DNA of 64,000 nucleotides from Bacillota bacterium. Lineage in GTDB: Bacteria; Bacillota; Clostridia; Lachnospirales; Lachnospiraceae. Location of the stretch: contig JAEZZO010000058.1 of the NCBI GenBank assembly GCA_023418475.1, positions 12,810-76,809 of the forward strand, in the 5' to 3' direction. Under the pieces are notes generated by a model. That model was not told where the DNA came from, ran no database searches, and saw only the letters and a program-made list of their open reading frames with translations. Of this stretch, positions 42,678 through 51,346 are shown in pieces (position 1 is the first letter of the stretch; each line of letters starts with the position of its first letter). Made by a program: the position numbers and the translations under genes.

Positions 42678-44396
42678 TTGGTTGGGATGATTCTTTTTAA
42701 TAAAATGGATCGCTATACCATCATGATTAGTTCCGTTTTAGCTACGGCATTTATTATGACGGTTTTAATGTTACTTTTATTTATTTACTTAAATAAAAGT
42801 TTTAAGAAAATTAATAACGATATATATTTTAATTCAGAATTAGTGCATGTTTTTGGTATTAATATTGATAGTGTATTCTGGGTGTATAGTACAAGGAATA
42901 AAGGATTGGAATATGTATCTCCAAATTTTGAAAAAACATTGGAACTTAGTAGAAATATTTTAAATAATACCAAAGGAGATATTCTGAGTTTTATTCCAGA
43001 GGGCAAACGAGAGGCGTTTCGCAGAATGTTTTTAATGACCGATCATACAGAAATGCTTGATATGGATTTTGAATATATAAAACCGATTACGAAAACAAAA
43101 TGCTGGATTCTGTTAAGAGTATATCCGGTATCTAAAAATAATGAAGTAGTAAAAATTGTTTGTACTGTTACGGATATTACCAAAGAGAAATTATATCAAA
43201 TTACATTGGAAGAAACGTTAGACAGACTCAAGAATGCAAACAATGCAAAGAAAGAATTCTTGTCTCATATGAGTCATGAATTAAAGACACCGATTAATGC
43301 AATGGTTGGAATGGCTCAGATTGGCTTAAACTCTCTGGATGATAAAACAAAAACGGTAAATTGTCTAAAAAAAATAGATTACTGTTCAAAGGTATTGCTT
43401 ACACTAATAAATAATATTCTAGATCTTTCTAAACTAGACTGTGCTAAATTGATACTGCTGAAAGAACCATTTCAAATCAGTAAGTCATTGGCATCCTTTT
43501 ACTCAATCATAAAAACACAAGCTGAGTTAAGTTTTCAGAAATTTGAACTTATTATGGAAGATATTCAGGATGATTATCTGATCGGTGATAGTTTGCGCTT
43601 ATTTCAAATTCTCCAAAATTGTATCTCTAATTCCATGAAATTTACGCCACCCGGAGGTGAAATTGTGCTAAAAGTATCAGAAATAGAAAGGTTTACTGAT
43701 AAGGCTGACTTTTGCTTTATTATTTCAGATACAGGCAAGGGAATGAGTGAAGAATTTATCAATAATCTTTTTACAGCATATGAACAGGAGGATAAAACGA
43801 CTTCCAACCGCTATGGCGGAACAGGGATAGGAATGACAATTGCGAAGGAATTGGTAGAATTAATGGAAGGACGTATGAGTGTCTCCAGTAAGTTGAATTT
43901 TGGAACTACCTATACGATTCATATTGTATTTCAGATCGATGCGGAGTATACAAATAACATTGATATACCTTTGCTGAAAAGAGAAAACACACCAGTGTAT
44001 GATTTTAGCGGAAAACACATTCTAGTCGTTGAAGATAACGAAATTAATGCAGAAATCCTTACGGAATTGTTAAAGCAGATAAACTTTCAAGTCGAATCAG
44101 CAATGAGTGGGAAGGAAGCAATCAGACTTTTTGAGATGTCTGAAAAAGGCTATTATGATATTATCCTGATGGATTTGCAAATGCCTGATATGGATGGCTA
44201 TGAAACAGCCAAAGCAATACGAAGCTCTGCGCATCCGGATGCCACTACAATCAGTATCGTTGCTCTGACGGCAGATGACTTCTCGGAGGAACAGAAAAGT
44301 CTGGACAGCGGTATGGATTATCATATCAGAAAAACAATTCAGCCCGACAATTACTATTCTATTTTACAAAACGCAATACGTAGTAAAGAAAAATAG
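42678..44396 (+). CDS. Membrane hybrid histidine kinase with receiver domain
   Basis: 572 residues: one membrane helix (about 15-37), a PAS-like sensor region (about 60-170), a HisKA dimerisation domain with the phospho-acceptor H200 in FLSHMSHELKTPINA, an HATPase domain (about 300-420; SDTGKGMS, YGGTGIGMTIA), and a C-terminal receiver (about 446-566) with phospho-acceptor D499 in IILMDLQMPDMDG and the conserved lysine near 552. It is predicted to start a phosphorelay to the HPt protein encoded next door. TTG 42678 (after AGAGG, 7-base spacing) or ATG 42687 could be the start. The signal is unknown. Confidence 0.9.
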   Translation: MVGMILFNKMDRYTIMISSVLATAFIMTVLMLLLFIYLNKSFKKINNDIYFNSELVHVFGINIDSVFWVYSTRNKGLEYVSPNFEKTLELSRNILNNTKGDILSFIPEGKREAFRRMFLMTDHTEMLDMDFEYIKPITKTKCWILLRVYPVSKNNEVVKIVCTVTDITKEKLYQITLEETLDRLKNANNAKKEFLSHMSHELKTPINAMVGMAQIGLNSLDDKTKTVNCLKKIDYCSKVLLTLINNILDLSKLDCAKLILLKEPFQISKSLASFYSIIKTQAELSFQKFELIMEDIQDDYLIGDSLRLFQILQNCISNSMKFTPPGGEIVLKVSEIERFTDKADFCFIISDTGKGMSEEFINNLFTAYEQEDKTTSNRYGGTGIGMTIAKELVELMEGRMSVSSKLNFGTTYTIHIVFQIDAEYTNNIDIPLLKRENTPVYDFSGKHILVVEDNEINAEILTELLKQINFQVESAMSGKEAIRLFEMSEKGYYDIILMDLQMPDMDGYETAKAIRSSAHPDATTISIVALTADDFSEEQKSLDSGMDYHIRKTIQPDNYYSILQNAIRSKEK

Positions 44397-44453
44397 ATAC
44401 TGTTGTTTGCGAATTAAGATGAGAGGTATGATACATAGGGAAGAGAGGGATAT

Positions 44454-44798
44454 ATGGAAAAAAGAAGCTTCAAATTAAAAGAAGCCGGTGTTGATGTTGA
44501 TAGTGTAGTCGACAGACTTGGTGGAAAAGAGCTGCTGTATCTTAAAATCTGCCATAGTTTCACGAATGATCAAAGTTTTTATCTGTTTCAACAGTCCATC
44601 GATACCGGAGATTTTAAAACGGCCATGACACAGATCCATACTCTAAAAGGAGTTGCGGGAAATCTGGGTTTTCTTCGGATGGAAAGTATATGTAAAAATA
44701 TACTTTGGCATTTAAAATGCAACGACTTCACGGATCTTTCGGAATATCAAAAGCAACTTAAGCAGGAGTATTCAATTATAATGGAAGCAATCAGTTAA
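44454..44798 (+). CDS. Histidine phosphotransfer (HPt) domain protein
   Basis: 114-residue four-helix HPt protein. The phospho-acceptor histidine is H62 in IHTLKGVAGNLGF, a clear HPt signature. It should take phosphate from the receiver of the hybrid kinase encoded just upstream and pass it to a response regulator, which is not encoded nearby. GAGGG lies 4 bases before the ATG. Confidence 0.85.
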   Translation: MEKRSFKLKEAGVDVDSVVDRLGGKELLYLKICHSFTNDQSFYLFQQSIDTGDFKTAMTQIHTLKGVAGNLGFLRMESICKNILWHLKCNDFTDLSEYQKQLKQEYSIIMEAIS

Positions 44799-44831
44799 TG
44801 GCCGGTTGAAAAAATAGTTTGTAATAATAAC

Positions 44832-44860
44832 TTGACAAATAGTATCAAATTGGTTATACT
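44832..44860 (+). promoter_or_regulatory. Strong SigA promoter of the ylxM-ffh operon
   Basis: TTGACA at 44832-44837, a 17-base spacer and TATACT at 44855-44860. The longest frame for ylxM would begin inside the -35 element, which supports the later start at 44901. Confidence 0.85.
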
Positions 44861-44865
44861 GTCAG

Positions 44866-44888
44866 CTGTAAAGAAAATTGCTTTACAG
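44866..44888 (+). promoter_or_regulatory. Leader hairpin next to the ylxM ribosome site
   Basis: CTGTAAAG pairs perfectly with CTTTACAG around a 7-base loop. The 3' arm runs into the AGGTGG ribosome site, so the hairpin could control initiation. It begins within about 5 bases of the expected RNA 5' end. Confidence 0.5.
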
Positions 44889-44900
44889 GTGGTGCACTTT

Positions 44901-45275
44901 ATGAAGCAGAATGAATCTCAAATAGAAAAATTGGATGAAATAGTACAACAGTCCATATTATATGATTTTTATGGTGAGTTGTTAAGCGATCATAAAAAAC
45001 AAATATTTGAAGATTATGTATTAAATGATTTATCGCTTAGTGAAATTGCCGTAGAACAGGGAATAAGCAGGCAGGGTGTATACGATATTGTCAGACGATG
45101 TACAATGGAATTAAAGGAATATGAAGAAAAGCTATCCCTGGCTCGTAAGTTCCAAGTGATGAAAGTTAAGATAAATTTAATAAAAGATATTGTATCGGAA
45201 ACAGCAAATTCGGGAGATATCGCTAAGATCAGTGAGATAGCAGTGTTGGCAGATGATATATTAAAGGAGCTGTAA
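44901..45275 (+). CDS. ylxM: SRP-associated helix-turn-helix protein YlxM
   Basis: 124-residue UPF0122 family protein, encoded next to ffh in Firmicutes and proposed to modulate SRP or its gene. The sigma-4-like helix-turn-helix is seen in LSLSEIAVEQGISRQGVYDIV (about residues 45-65). ATG 44901 is chosen because AGGTGG lies 6-8 bases upstream and a promoter overlaps the longer frame. It ends 3 bases before ffh, so the two are probably translated together. Confidence 0.92.
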   Translation: MKQNESQIEKLDEIVQQSILYDFYGELLSDHKKQIFEDYVLNDLSLSEIAVEQGISRQGVYDIVRRCTMELKEYEEKLSLARKFQVMKVKINLIKDIVSETANSGDIAKISEIAVLADDILKEL

Positions 45276-45278
45276 TTT

Positions 45279-46622
45279 ATGGCATTTGAAAATTTATCCG
45301 ATAAACTTCAGAATATATTTAAGAATTTAAAAGGAAAGGGCAGACTTTCCGAGGCTGATGTAAAAACAGCGTTAAAAGAAGTTAAGATGGCCTTGTTAGA
45401 GGCGGATGTTAATTTCAAGGTAGTTAAGAATTTTGTCAATACCGTTCAGGAACGTGCGGTAGGACAGGATGTTTTAAACAGCCTGACTCCGGGGCAAATG
45501 GTAATTAAGATAGTGAATGAGGAAATGGTAAAGCTGTTAGGAGAGAATACGGTTGAACTGCAGCTGAAACCTTCCAATGAGATTACGGTTATTATGATGT
45601 GTGGTCTCCAGGGTGCCGGTAAAACGACAACCACTGCAAAAATTGCTGGTAAATTAAAATCTAAGGGAAGAAAGCCGCTGCTGGTAGCCTGTGATATTTA
45701 CCGTCCGGCTGCGATTGAACAGCTGCAAATCAATGGAGACAAACAGGGAGTAAGTGTTTTCTCCATGGGCGATAAGCATAAACCGGTTAACATTGCAAAA
45801 GCAGCAATGGAACATGCGGCTAAGAATGGTTTTAATGTAGTAATATTGGATACAGCAGGCCGCCTTCATATTGATGAGGCCATGATGGAGGAACTGAAAG
45901 AAATCAAAGAGAATATTGCGGTACATCAGACGATGTTAGTAGTAGACGCAATGACTGGACAGGATGCAGTAAATGTATCCGAGATGTTCAATGAGAAGCT
46001 TACAATTGATGGAGTTATCCTGACAAAATTAGATGGTGATACCAGAGGCGGCGCGGCTCTTTCCATCCGGGCAGTTACCGGTCGTCCGATTTTATATATA
46101 GGTATGGGTGAGAAATTATCCGATCTAGAGCAGTTCTACCCCGATAGAATGGCATCCCGTATTCTGGGAATGGGAGATATCCTAACCCTGATTGATAAGG
46201 CTCAGGCAGATTTTGATGAAACCAAGGCCAGAGAATTAGAAAAGAAGCTAAAAAAATCAGAATTTGATTTTAATGATTTTCTGGAGCAGATGCAGCAGGT
46301 TAAGAAGATGGGTGGACTCACCGATTTACTTGGTATGATACCCGGTATGGGAAAGCAGCTGAAGGGTATTGAAATTGATGAAAATGCCATGATGAAGCCG
46401 GAAGCTATTATTCAGTCTATGACTAAGGCAGAGCGGGCAAATCCGGATTTGTTAAATCCTTCCCGCAAGAAAAGAATTGCTGCCGGTTCTGGTGTTGACA
46501 TTAGTGAAGTGAATGCGCTGGTAAAGCAAATGGAGCAATTTAAGAAGATGTCAAAGCAATTTTCGGGTATGATGGGAAAAGGTGGTAAGCACAACCGTTT
46601 TAAGATGCCGTTTGGTTTTTAA
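45279..46622 (+). CDS. ffh: Signal recognition particle protein Ffh
   Basis: SRP GTPase subunit, binding signal peptides and 4.5S/6S RNA. 447 residues: N domain (about 1-90), G domain with GLQGAGKTTTTAKIAGKL, DIYRPAAIEQL, DTAGRLHIDEAMM, TKLDGDTRGGAAL and GMGEKLSDLEQF, and the methionine-rich M domain (about 300-447) with the RNA-binding SGVDISEVNALVKQ. GGAGC lies a few bases before the ATG. Its receptor ftsY is at 34.0 kb. Confidence 0.98.
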   Translation: MAFENLSDKLQNIFKNLKGKGRLSEADVKTALKEVKMALLEADVNFKVVKNFVNTVQERAVGQDVLNSLTPGQMVIKIVNEEMVKLLGENTVELQLKPSNEITVIMMCGLQGAGKTTTTAKIAGKLKSKGRKPLLVACDIYRPAAIEQLQINGDKQGVSVFSMGDKHKPVNIAKAAMEHAAKNGFNVVILDTAGRLHIDEAMMEELKEIKENIAVHQTMLVVDAMTGQDAVNVSEMFNEKLTIDGVILTKLDGDTRGGAALSIRAVTGRPILYIGMGEKLSDLEQFYPDRMASRILGMGDILTLIDKAQADFDETKARELEKKLKKSEFDFNDFLEQMQQVKKMGGLTDLLGMIPGMGKQLKGIEIDENAMMKPEAIIQSMTKAERANPDLLNPSRKKRIAAGSGVDISEVNALVKQMEQFKKMSKQFSGMMGKGGKHNRFKMPFGF

Positions 46623-46711
46623 ATTCTTTCTGCGAAGGATAGATTTTGGCATGGTATTTCTATGGATTAATGAAAGCCTGTAAATTCGGCTTTGATTGAT
46701 ATAAATTATCG

Positions 46712-46774
46712 CAGCGGGTCTGGCCCGCAGTGATGTTTGAAAAACGATTAAAAGCAAGCAAAGCATGCTTTTAT
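46712..46774 (+). promoter_or_regulatory. Two hairpins in the rpsP leader
   Basis: GCGGG/CCCGC (46714-46728) and AAAAGCA/TGCTTTT (46750-46772) precede the rpsP ribosome site. They may attenuate or tune read-through from ffh into rpsP. Confidence 0.4.
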
Positions 46775-46798
46775 GTATATTATAAGGAGGTGAAAGAA

Positions 46799-47041
46799 AT
46801 GGCAGTAAAGATTAGATTAAAGAGAATGGGTCAAAAAAAGGCTCCTTTCTATAGAATCATTGTTTCTGATTCCAGAACACCAAGAGATGGCAGATTCATC
46901 GAAGAAATTGGTACCTATGATCCTACGAAGGATCCCAGCACATTCAATGTTGATGCTGAAGCAGCAAAGAAATGGTTAGCAAACGGTGCTCAGCCTACAG
47001 ATACTGTAGGTAAGATTTTCAAGATGGCTGGTATTCAATAA
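46799..47041 (+). CDS. rpsP: 30S ribosomal protein bS16
   Basis: 80 residues, with the family start AVKIRLKRMGQKKAPFYRI and RFIEEIGTYDP. ATG 46799 follows AAGGAGGTGAAAGAA, an excellent ribosome site; the frame is open further upstream but lacks homology. It belongs to the ffh-rpsP-khpA-rimM-trmD-rplS order of Firmicutes. Confidence 0.98.
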   Translation: MAVKIRLKRMGQKKAPFYRIIVSDSRTPRDGRFIEEIGTYDPTKDPSTFNVDAEAAKKWLANGAQPTDTVGKIFKMAGIQ

Positions 47042-47091
47042 TGATCATCGGAGGTATTGTTTATCATTCATAAGCTTGATTGATAAGCAAG

Positions 47092-47118
47092 AGAAAAAGG
47101 CACTTCGTGTCTTTTTCT
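47092..47118 (+). terminator. Attenuator-like hairpin between rpsP and khpA
   Basis: AGAAAAAGGCAC pairs with GTGTCTTTTTCT (one G-T pair) around a 3-base loop. The T-rich 3' arm can act as a weak terminator. Confidence 0.6.
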
Positions 47119-47149
47119 ACTTCTATATTGAGATATGGAGGTAGTAGCA

Positions 47150-47380
47150 ATGAAGGAATTAGTTGAAGTTATCGCTAAGTCTCTCGTGGATCATCCCGAT
47201 GAGGTTGTTGTTACGGAAAAAGAAACCGAAAAGGCTATTGTTGTGGAACTTAAAGTCGCTTCTGAAGATATGGGAAAAGTAATCGGCAAACAAGGCCGTA
47301 TTGCAAAATCCATACGAACCGTAGTAAAAGCAGCCGCAACAAAGGATGATAAGAAGGTTGTAGTTGAGATTCTGCAATAA
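47150..47380 (+). CDS. khpA: KH-domain RNA-binding protein KhpA
   Basis: 76-residue single KH-domain protein (YlqC family). The RNA-contacting GxxG loop is GKQG in VIGKQGRIAKSIRTVV. In Firmicutes KhpA pairs with KhpB/Jag and binds many small RNAs. ATG 47150 is preceded by GGAGG at 7 bases; an upstream ATG overlaps that site. It lies between rpsP and rimM, the standard location. Confidence 0.95.
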   Translation: MKELVEVIAKSLVDHPDEVVVTEKETEKAIVVELKVASEDMGKVIGKQGRIAKSIRTVVKAAATKDDKKVVVEILQ

Positions 47381-47413
47381 TAGTGATTTTATGCAATTGC
47401 TCCATGTAGAATC

Positions 47414-47478
47414 AGAGAAGCTGTCTGTTATATCCAATGAAAAAATTCATTGCAGATATAGTAGAGAGCTTCTTTTTA
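47414..47478 (+). terminator. Terminator or attenuator between khpA and rimM
   Basis: AGAAGCT/AGCTTCT forms the base of a long stem that continues through ATATCCAATGA/TCATTG.AGATAT, and is followed by TTTTTAT. Confidence 0.75.
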
Positions 47479-47554
47479 TAAAATGCGAAAAAGGATATAA
47501 TAAATAATAATCAGCAGCAGAATATAGAGAAAATATAAATGAGGAAATAATGAT

Positions 47555-48061
47555 ATGGAAAAATATCTTCGTGTAGGAGTAATCTCAACAACACATGGAA
47601 TTCGGGGTGAGGTAAAGGTATATCCCACAACGGATGATCCTAATCGTTTTTTAGAATTGAAGCAGGTATTTCTTGATACCGGTAAGGATTTACTGCCACT
47701 AGAAATAGAGGGAGTAAAGTTCTTTAAGCAGATGGTAATATTAAAATTTAAGGATATGGATGATATCAACGATATTGAAAAATACCGTAACAAGGATTTG
47801 TTAATTACCAGAGAGAATGCAGTACCCTTAGAGGAAGATGAATATTTTATATGTGATTTGATTGATGCAGAAGTTGTTACAGAGGATGGCGAAAAGCTCG
47901 GAATATTAACGGAAATATTGACTACAGCAGCAAATGATGTCTATGTTGTAAAAACTGCAGAAGGAAAAGAGATATTAATTCCATATATTAAAGAATGTAT
48001 ATTAAAGATAGATGTTGAAAATAAAAAAATTCTGGTACACCTAATGAAGGGTTTACGCTAG
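47555..48061 (+). CDS. rimM: 16S rRNA processing protein RimM
   Basis: 30S maturation factor that binds S19. 168 residues: an N-terminal domain with RVGVISTTHGIRGEVKVYPTTD and a C-terminal PRC-barrel domain (about 95-168) with YFICDLIDAEVVTEDGEKLG and YVVKTAEGKEILIPYI. GAGGAAA lies about 7 bases before the ATG. It precedes trmD, as in most bacteria. Confidence 0.96.
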   Translation: MEKYLRVGVISTTHGIRGEVKVYPTTDDPNRFLELKQVFLDTGKDLLPLEIEGVKFFKQMVILKFKDMDDINDIEKYRNKDLLITRENAVPLEEDEYFICDLIDAEVVTEDGEKLGILTEILTTAANDVYVVKTAEGKEILIPYIKECILKIDVENKKILVHLMKGLR

Positions 48062-48125
48062 ATAGAGAGCAGCAACGCAATAGTATATTAATTTGCAGGC
48101 TCCAAAGAAAGGCATGGTCATTGCA

Positions 48126-48905
48126 ATGAATTTTCATGTACTTACACTTTTCCCGGAGATGATACAGCAGGGCCTTGGCACCAGTATTACAGGGAGAGCG
48201 ATGGAGAAAGGCCTTATAAAGGTCAATACCGTTAATATCAGAGATTTTAGTGAAGACAAGCATTATAGGGTGGATGATTATCCATATGGTGGTGGTGCTG
48301 GTATGGTGATGCAGGCGGAGCCGGTTTTCAAAGCATACGGATTTCTTGCTAATCATATGAAACAGTCGGAGGAAGATTCCGGGACATATCAGAAACCAAG
48401 GGTAATATATGTTACACCGCAGGGCAATGTCTTTCATCAGGGAATGGCGCAGGAATTTGCAAAAGAAGAGAATCTGATATTCCTATGCGGTCATTATGAA
48501 GGAATTGATGAAAGAGTCCTTGAAATGATAGTAACAGACTATATTTCGATCGGTGATTATGTTCTGACCGGAGGAGAATTGCCCGCTATGGTTATGATTG
48601 ATGCAATTTCCCGTCTTGTGCCGGGAGTATTAAACAACGAAGCATCCTCAGAATTTGAATCCCTGCAGGATAATCTTCTGGAATATCCGCAGTATACAAG
48701 GCCGGAAACCTTTATGGGAAAAAAAGTACCGGAGGTTCTATTGACAGGACATCATGCCAATATTGAAGCCTGGAGACGGGAGCAGTCCATAATTCGTACC
48801 TATGAAAGACGTCCGGATTTGTTGGAGAAGGCTGTTTTAACGGAAAAGGAACGTGAATATTTAACACGATTAATTTTTCAGAAGAATTATGATACTTATT
48901 CCTGA
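48126..48905 (+). CDS. trmD: tRNA (guanine37-N1)-methyltransferase
   Basis: SPOUT-class enzyme methylating G37 of tRNAs, preventing frameshifts. 259 residues. It begins NFHVLTLFPEMIQQG, with DDYPYGGGAGMVMQAEP, LCGHYEGIDERV and the knotted SAM site YISIGDYVLTGGELPAMVMID. ATG 48126 gives the family N-terminus; the AAAGG is about 13 bases upstream. The downstream rplS has its own strong ribosome site. Confidence 0.97.
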   Translation: MNFHVLTLFPEMIQQGLGTSITGRAMEKGLIKVNTVNIRDFSEDKHYRVDDYPYGGGAGMVMQAEPVFKAYGFLANHMKQSEEDSGTYQKPRVIYVTPQGNVFHQGMAQEFAKEENLIFLCGHYEGIDERVLEMIVTDYISIGDYVLTGGELPAMVMIDAISRLVPGVLNNEASSEFESLQDNLLEYPQYTRPETFMGKKVPEVLLTGHHANIEAWRREQSIIRTYERRPDLLEKAVLTEKEREYLTRLIFQKNYDTYS

Positions 48906-49029
48906 AAAGTGCTTGCAATTCATAAATGTTTATGTTAAAGTAATTTGATGTGAAATGGGATGGTCCTCTGATGCAAGGTATAATGCCAATTGGTATCAAG
49001 AACATCTAAATACAATAGGAGGTCACAAA

Positions 49030-49377
49030 ATGAACGATATTATTAAGAGCATTGAAGCTGAGCAGTTAAAAGAAGCTGTAACTGATTTCAACGTAGGCGA
49101 TACCATTCAGGTATATGCAAAGGTAAAAGAAGGTAACCGTGAGAGATTACAGGTTTTCGAAGGAACCGTTTTAAAGAGACAGAACGGTGGAGCAAGAGAG
49201 ACTTTCACAGTAAGAAAAACATCCAACGGTATTGGTGTAGAAAAAACATGGCCGCTTCACAGCCCAAGCATTGACAGAATCGAAGTAATAAGACACGGTA
49301 AAGTAAGAAAAGCGAAGCTGTTCTATTTACGCGGCAGAGTTGGTAAGAAAGCTAAGGTTAAAGAGTCAATCAAATAA
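49030..49377 (+). CDS. rplS: 50S ribosomal protein bL19
   Basis: 115 residues: GDTIQVYAKVKEGNRERLQVFEG and IRHGKVRKAKLFYLRGRVGKKAK are family blocks. ATG 49030 is preceded by AGGAGGT at 6 bases; the upstream part of the open frame is not conserved. Last gene of the block, followed by a clear terminator. Confidence 0.98.
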   Translation: MNDIIKSIEAEQLKEAVTDFNVGDTIQVYAKVKEGNRERLQVFEGTVLKRQNGGARETFTVRKTSNGIGVEKTWPLHSPSIDRIEVIRHGKVRKAKLFYLRGRVGKKAKVKESIK

Positions 49378-49422
49378 ACAGGACCAATTGGTAAACCAAT
49401 TAGCTTGTTATGTATAACTACG

Positions 49423-49456
49423 AAGGGACAATACTTGTGAGATTGTCCCTTTTTTA
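49423..49456 (+). terminator. Rho-independent terminator after rplS
   Basis: AAGGGACAAT pairs with ATTGTCCCTT, with TTTTTTAT following. Confidence 0.92.
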
Positions 49457-49642
49457 TACAATACGAATTTACTTGGAAACAGGATAGAAGGAAATTGCAA
49501 AACGTAAGAATACAATTAGTTGTATACACAAAGAAGATATGTTTCGGGGCGGCAGTTAAGCGGAAGGAGCGTTGAAGCGGAGGAGTATATCCTTTCGATG
49601 GATACAATTTAAGAACGATATCGTTTCGCAATTAGCTAAAAC
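49457..49642 (+). other. Intergenic spacer before lepB
   Basis: Part of a gap of about 400 bases that also holds the rplS terminator and a repeat copy. Seen here: GTATATCC/GGATAC with loop TTTCGAT (about 49584-49604) and a perfect 12-base palindrome AACGATATCGTT at 49614-49625. No ORF or good promoter. Confidence 0.4.
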
Positions 49643-49740
49643 GATTCTAATGTTAAAAGCCTAAAAATGATTTGCCGAATGAATATATATGTACTCATAT
49701 TCATCTATTTAACCTGGATCAGGCTTTTGACAATCGAATC
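49643..49740 (+). repeat. Intergenic repeat copy 3, before lepB
   Basis: Left arm GATTCTAATGTTAAAAGCCT (49643-49662) is nearly the inverse of right arm AGGCTTTTGACAATCGAATC (49721-49740). A smaller inverted pair ATGAATAT/ATATTCAT sits inside. The right arm carries a TTGACA hexamer. Confidence 0.75.
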
Positions 49741-49778
49741 CTAAAACAGGATAGAGCAGAAGGGAGATAGGTGCAGCT

Positions 49779-50402
49779 ATGAAATTCGAATTTGATAATG
49801 AAAGTAAAAAGCCTGTGATCCGAAAAATTCTGATAGAAGTGTTTCTCTGGTCGGTAGAAATAGCGGCAGTTATATTCCTTGCGTATTGCATTGTATTCTA
49901 TGCATTGGAGAAAACTAATATGGTTGGAAATTCCATGCAAACCACCTTAAATGATGGGGAATCAATTATTATCAATAAATTTTCCTATCGTTTCTCTGAT
50001 CCCAAAAGGTTTGATGTTATTGTATTTAAGCAGAATGGTAACGAACATAATTTTTATAATATAAAACGTATTATAGGATTGCCAGGTGAAACAATTCAGA
50101 TAAAGGATGGACAGATTTACATTAATGATCAGGTTTTGACGGACATGCAAAATATTGAGAAAATGAAGAACTACGGTCTGGCAGAAGAACCTGTTAAGCT
50201 GGAAGAAAATGAGTACTTTGTTTTAGGGGATAATCGAAATAATAGCGAAGACAGCCGTTTTGCAAGTGTTGGTACAATTCGCAGGAATGAGATAATCGGT
50301 AAAGCGTTTATACGGTTAAAGCCATTTAATTTTATCAGTAAAATTAATATGCAGCAGAATCAAAATGGATCAGTTACTCCAACCGGGAAGGCAACAGAAT
50401 AG
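49779..50402 (+). CDS. lepB: Type I signal peptidase
   Basis: Membrane serine protease that cleaves signal peptides. 207 residues: one N-terminal membrane helix (about 17-44), the catalytic serine in VGNSMQTTL (about residue 50), the lysine of the Ser/Lys dyad in NIKRIIGLPGE, and the LGDNRNNSEDSRF box. The single-helix layout is typical of Gram-positive SipS-type enzymes. AGGGAGATAGG precedes the ATG by several bases. Confidence 0.96.
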   Translation: MKFEFDNESKKPVIRKILIEVFLWSVEIAAVIFLAYCIVFYALEKTNMVGNSMQTTLNDGESIIINKFSYRFSDPKRFDVIVFKQNGNEHNFYNIKRIIGLPGETIQIKDGQIYINDQVLTDMQNIEKMKNYGLAEEPVKLEENEYFVLGDNRNNSEDSRFASVGTIRRNEIIGKAFIRLKPFNFISKINMQQNQNGSVTPTGKATE

Positions 50403-50449
50403 ATTTTTACTTAAGAAACGCAAAAAGCTATGCAGAAATGAGGTAAAAT

Positions 50450-51313
50450 ATGCATTTTCAATGGTACCCAGGCCATATGGCCAAAGCAAAACGCATGATG
50501 CAAGATGACATGAAGCTGATTGATGTGGTGATTGAACTGGTGGATGCCAGAATTCCCTTATCCAGCAAAAATCCGGATATTGATGTGATTGCAAAGAATA
50601 AATCAAGAGTAATTCTTTTAAATAAATCTGATATGGCTGATCAGCGCTACAATGCTGCCTGGAAAGATTTTTTTGAAGCCAGGGGATATTTCGTTGCTTT
50701 GGTAAATTCCAAGAACGGTAGCGGCGTAAAGCAGGTACAGGATATCGTAAATAAAGCCTGTGAAGCTAAAATAGAACGTGACAGAAAAAGAGGTATTTTA
50801 AACCGTCCGGTCAGAGCGATGATAGTCGGAATACCAAATGTCGGCAAGTCTACCTTTATTAATAGCTTTGTTGGAAAGGCTACTGCAAAAACCGGGAATA
50901 AACCGGGAGTAACAAAGGGAAAACAGTGGATACGCCTGAATAAATTTACGGAGCTTTTGGATACGCCTGGAATTTTATGGCCTAAATTTGAGGATCAGTC
51001 CGTAGGACTCAGACTGGCGCTGATTGGATCAATTAATGACAATATTATAAATACAACTGACCTGTCTCTGGAGCTTATCATGATATTAGATAAGTATTAT
51101 CCCGAGGTTCTATCTAATCGTTACGGCATAGATACGGAAGGCGGCGGGGAGCATTTAAAGGCGGCTTCTGATATTTTGGAGAAAATAGCAATAAAACGTT
51201 CTTGTCTATTAAAGGGCGGAGAACCGGATTTGGACCGTGCGGCAGCATTCTTACTGGATGATTTCAGAAGTACGAAGCTGGGGAACATAACCCTGGAATT
51301 TCCTGTTGTATAA
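50450..51313 (+). CDS. rbgA: Ribosome biogenesis GTPase RbgA (YlqF)
   Basis: Circularly permuted GTPase for late 50S assembly. 287 residues. Motifs appear in permuted order: G4 NKSDMAD (about 64-70), then G1 GIPNVGKST (about 126-134), G3 DTPGILWP. It starts FQWYPGHMAKAKR, the family hallmark. GAGG lies several bases before the ATG. rbgA-rnhB-(flhB-like)-yraN is a known Firmicute order. Confidence 0.96.
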   Translation: MHFQWYPGHMAKAKRMMQDDMKLIDVVIELVDARIPLSSKNPDIDVIAKNKSRVILLNKSDMADQRYNAAWKDFFEARGYFVALVNSKNGSGVKQVQDIVNKACEAKIERDRKRGILNRPVRAMIVGIPNVGKSTFINSFVGKATAKTGNKPGVTKGKQWIRLNKFTELLDTPGILWPKFEDQSVGLRLALIGSINDNIINTTDLSLELIMILDKYYPEVLSNRYGIDTEGGGEHLKAASDILEKIAIKRSCLLKGGEPDLDRAAAFLLDDFRSTKLGNITLEFPVV

Positions 51314-51346
51314 TGATACGGATATTTTTACGAAGTTTATTATTAG

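Noticed and set aside
44275..44478. 67-codon frame between the hybrid kinase and HPt genes
   Set aside because: Overlaps both real genes in another frame and has no plausible ribosome site.
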